Below, piece after piece: positions 62,034-64,000 of a stretch of DNA of 64,000 nt (positions within the stretch are counted from its first letter, which is position 1; every line of letters starts with the position of its first letter). The translations under genes and the position numbers were made by a program. The stretch comes from Naganishia liquefaciens (Eukaryota; Basidiomycota; Tremellomycetes; Filobasidiales; Filobasidiaceae): assembly GCA_013423385.1 (NCBI GenBank), contig BLZA01000007.1, forward strand, positions 682,001-746,000. The letters are read 5' to 3'. The notes below the pieces were generated by a model. It was not told the DNA's origin. It worked only from the letters and a program-made list of their open reading frames with translations, and made no database searches.

Positions 62034-64000
62034 TCAGTATCGCTCAACACGGCGACGGATTTGCTGCAGATAGGTTTCAGCATTATTCTTCCGAACCGAG
62101 GCTACCACCCACAATTTCGTCTTTTTTGTCGGTCTATCTTCTCCCCCTTCATCCCCGTCTGGATCAACGGCTGCGGGTCGCTTCTTCTTCGGCTTTGGTG
62201 TCTGATCATGAATGATGAGCTTTTGTCTCGAGAGATCGTCGAAAACTGACCTTTGATCGAGCTCGGGCTTGCACATCATCTTCATCCGTGTGCATGGCAT
62301 TCGCCTCCTCATCATCATCGATCATGTCATCGTCAGAGCCACGCTTGGCCTTCTTCTTTGATTTGCGACGCGGTTTGCGTTCCACTTCGTCGCCGCTGCC
62401 AAGAGGCTCTTTGTCCTTGCGAGATCTTGCTCTGCCCTCTGCCCTCTCCTGTTTTTTGATGCCCTCCTCTTCCTCCTGTTGTCGAATCTCCATTCTCCAG
62501 CTTTTTGCCTCCTGGCGCTGTCGCTCTCGAATCGCCTCCTCTTCTGCAAGACGTGCCCTTTCAGCTTCCACACGCTGACGCTACAAGGAAGAGCAGCGTC
62601 AATCGAAATGCAAGCAGGTCTCGCAGCTTCACCAACCTGTATCTCGTCAAGTCGAGCCTTCTCCTCGGCTCGCTTCTTCTTGGCGATCTCATGCTTTGTT
62701 GATTGCTCCGTTTCGTATGTCTCCTGCTTCTCCAACTGCTCTGGGACTTTACGAAGCAAAGATCCTCCGTATTTCGCTCGGTATCCTGCCATCTCTGGGT
62801 CGTACCCCGCTCCATCTTTCGGCAAAGTCGCGAGTAGACGGAAAAGACTGTCAACAGATGTTAGCATGGGGCCCGAAACGCCTCAGAGATTGCTTACTCG
62901 TTGGCGCTGCTAGCCTGGCCTGACACCTGGTGCACTTCAGTGATGGACCGTTGGTCGGGTTCCAAATTCAAGACAATTTCCGCTCCTTTCTGCTGGATCA
63001 TGGCAATGTTGTACAGCGTCGTTTTATCGTGTGGTTTCACTTGACATGCCTGTCATCTACATTTCAGCATCAATGAACGCTTGAGCTGCAACGGACGTAC
63101 TCTTTGCGCATACATCAGCGCTTTGCCCATTGCTGCATAACTCGAAGATTTCAGTGCGAAAGAATAGTACGCTCGACAGAGGTACATCAAGATCTGCCAA
63201 TCTTGATTCTTGGTCATTTCAGCTGCGGCACCGTACTGTTTTGCAGAATTTTAGCGCGACCGAACTGACCACGCTCGGGCGTCACTTACCGCCTCGATGG
63301 CACGCTCCTCGTCTCCTTTGGCAAAGTGGCAGTGACCAATGTTTACCAGAACGCTCGACGTTAGCATCGAGTCTTTGATACGGGTAAATATCGAGAGTGC
63401 AATCTCGAGTCCCTTGAGTTTAGCTGCGCCATCAGAAGGTCGACTGGCTGGTCCATCTTTGCGCAGGGGCAAAGTATCCTCTGCGATAGCGATGGCCAGT
63501 CCCTGTGCTGCTACGGTACACGTTGGGTCAAGCGAAAGAGCTTGAGAGAAAGCTTCGGCGGATCGACAATAATCTTTGGCGCGTTCGGTCTCTCCGGCTT
63601 TCGAGTCTCTAGCCAAGTGGTAATGATAGGAGCCAAGGGTGCACAGAGCATGCAAGTCATCCGGGTGGGAGCGCCTCGTTATCGTTGCAAACTTTTGCAA
63701 TTCGGTCCATTTTTCCTGCGAGTGCATGTAGTGAGAGACATAAGATCGGAATTCAATATCGGAGGAATGGCTTGTGTTGATCTCTTTCAAGATCTGATCC
63801 GCCTCGGCAACGCGGCCCAGCGTAAGGGCCACTTTCGACAGGCGAATTTTGGCTGCAAGATTCTGTCAGCCTGGGATATAAGTCAATGAACTCATTCCCT
63901 TACCATTGACGTATTCCGGATGTTCTTCGAGAAGACTTCGATATGCCTCCGACGCCCGGACCACATCATTCGAGTCTTCGTACGCCCGTCCCAGATTGTA
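62034..64000 (-). CDS. CTR9: Paf1 complex subunit Ctr9 (3' part; 5' end beyond the window)
   Basis: Ctr9 is the TPR scaffold of the Paf1 elongation complex, needed for histone H2B ubiquitination and H3K4 methylation. The visible part starts inside the TPR array: ALTLGRVAEADQILKEINTS, LCTLGSYHYHLARDSKAGET, VLVNIGHCHFAKGDEERAIE, WQILMYLCRAYYSFALKSS and ALMYAQRACQVKPHDKTTLY. It continues with the family segment NIAMIQQKGAEIVLNLEPDQ and ELFRLLATLPKDGAGYDPEM, then a long charged coiled coil rich in E, R, K and Q, and a basic Asp/Lys tail ending IRRRVERY. An intron near 62215-62263 precedes TPKPKKKRPAAVDPDGDEGG. The stop is 103 bases from that of PDX2. The gene is cut by the right edge. Confidence 0.93.

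Overview
The window is chromosomal DNA of a fungus, most probably a basidiomycete yeast of the Tremellomycetes type. Reasons: almost every gene is cut by many introns of about 50-65 bases with GTNNGT donors and CTNAN branch sites; genes are packed on both strands with short divergent or convergent gaps; UDP-glucuronate decarboxylase (UXS1), needed for xylose-bearing cell-surface polysaccharide, is present; and SmD1 has the animal-like RG-rich tail. The class is an inference; no rRNA or other marker is in the window. I saw no mobile element, CRISPR array, complete tRNA or rRNA gene.

Layout, left to right. 0.3-2.8 kb: basic unknown protein (+). 3.3-5.8 kb: amidase (+), convergent with a DHA2-type MFS transporter (-, 6.0-8.4 kb). 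9.4-10.7 kb: METTL21-type protein methyltransferase (+), convergent with a PQ-loop membrane protein (-). 12.1-14.6 kb: WD40-cyclophilin PPWD1 (+), convergent with an NCX-type cation exchanger (-, 14.7-17.6 kb). 17.9-21.2 kb: COPII subunit SEC24 with an N-terminal WW domain (-), divergent from SmD1 (+). 22.6-24.9 kb: no gene seen. 25.0-26.6 kb: UXS1 (+). 27.0-28.3 kb: UPF0014/FetB-like permease (-). 29.2-31.4 kb: aromatic aminotransferase (+). 31.4-33.3 kb: no gene seen. 33.3-35.0 kb: MoeA-like molybdenum insertase (+), convergent with ESCRT-II SNF8/VPS22 (-). 36.2-38.3 kb: RNA polymerase III subunit RPC34 with a very large charged insertion (+). 38.5-39.3 kb: small coiled-coil protein (+). 39.8-41.7 kb: dihydrolipoamide dehydrogenase (-). 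42.2-44.1 kb: D-arabinono-1,4-lactone oxidase (-). 45.3-47.2 kb: mitochondrial processing peptidase alpha (-), divergent from PRP22 helicase (+, 47.4-51.7 kb). 52.6-53.2 kb: unknown (-). 54.1-55.8 kb: divergent histone pair H2A (-) and H2B (+). 56.1-60.6 kb: mitochondrial DNA polymerase gamma (-), divergent from PDX2 glutaminase (+, 61.0-61.9 kb), convergent with CTR9 (-), which runs off the right edge.

The genes are mostly housekeeping and do not form one pathway. Loose themes are splicing (SmD1, PRP22, PPWD1), transcription (RPC34, CTR9), mitochondria (DLD, MPP alpha, pol gamma) and secretion/endosomes (SEC24, SNF8).

The most notable signal is a ~110-base element shared by the 3' untranslated regions of H2A and H2B. 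It contains a hairpin of 6 bp with a 4-base loop, the same geometry as the animal histone stem-loop. Other points: a ~315-residue charged insert in RPC34, a WW domain on SEC24, several GC-AG introns, strong CGA arginine preference in the apparently highly expressed genes, and a 16-bp hairpin downstream of PRP22.
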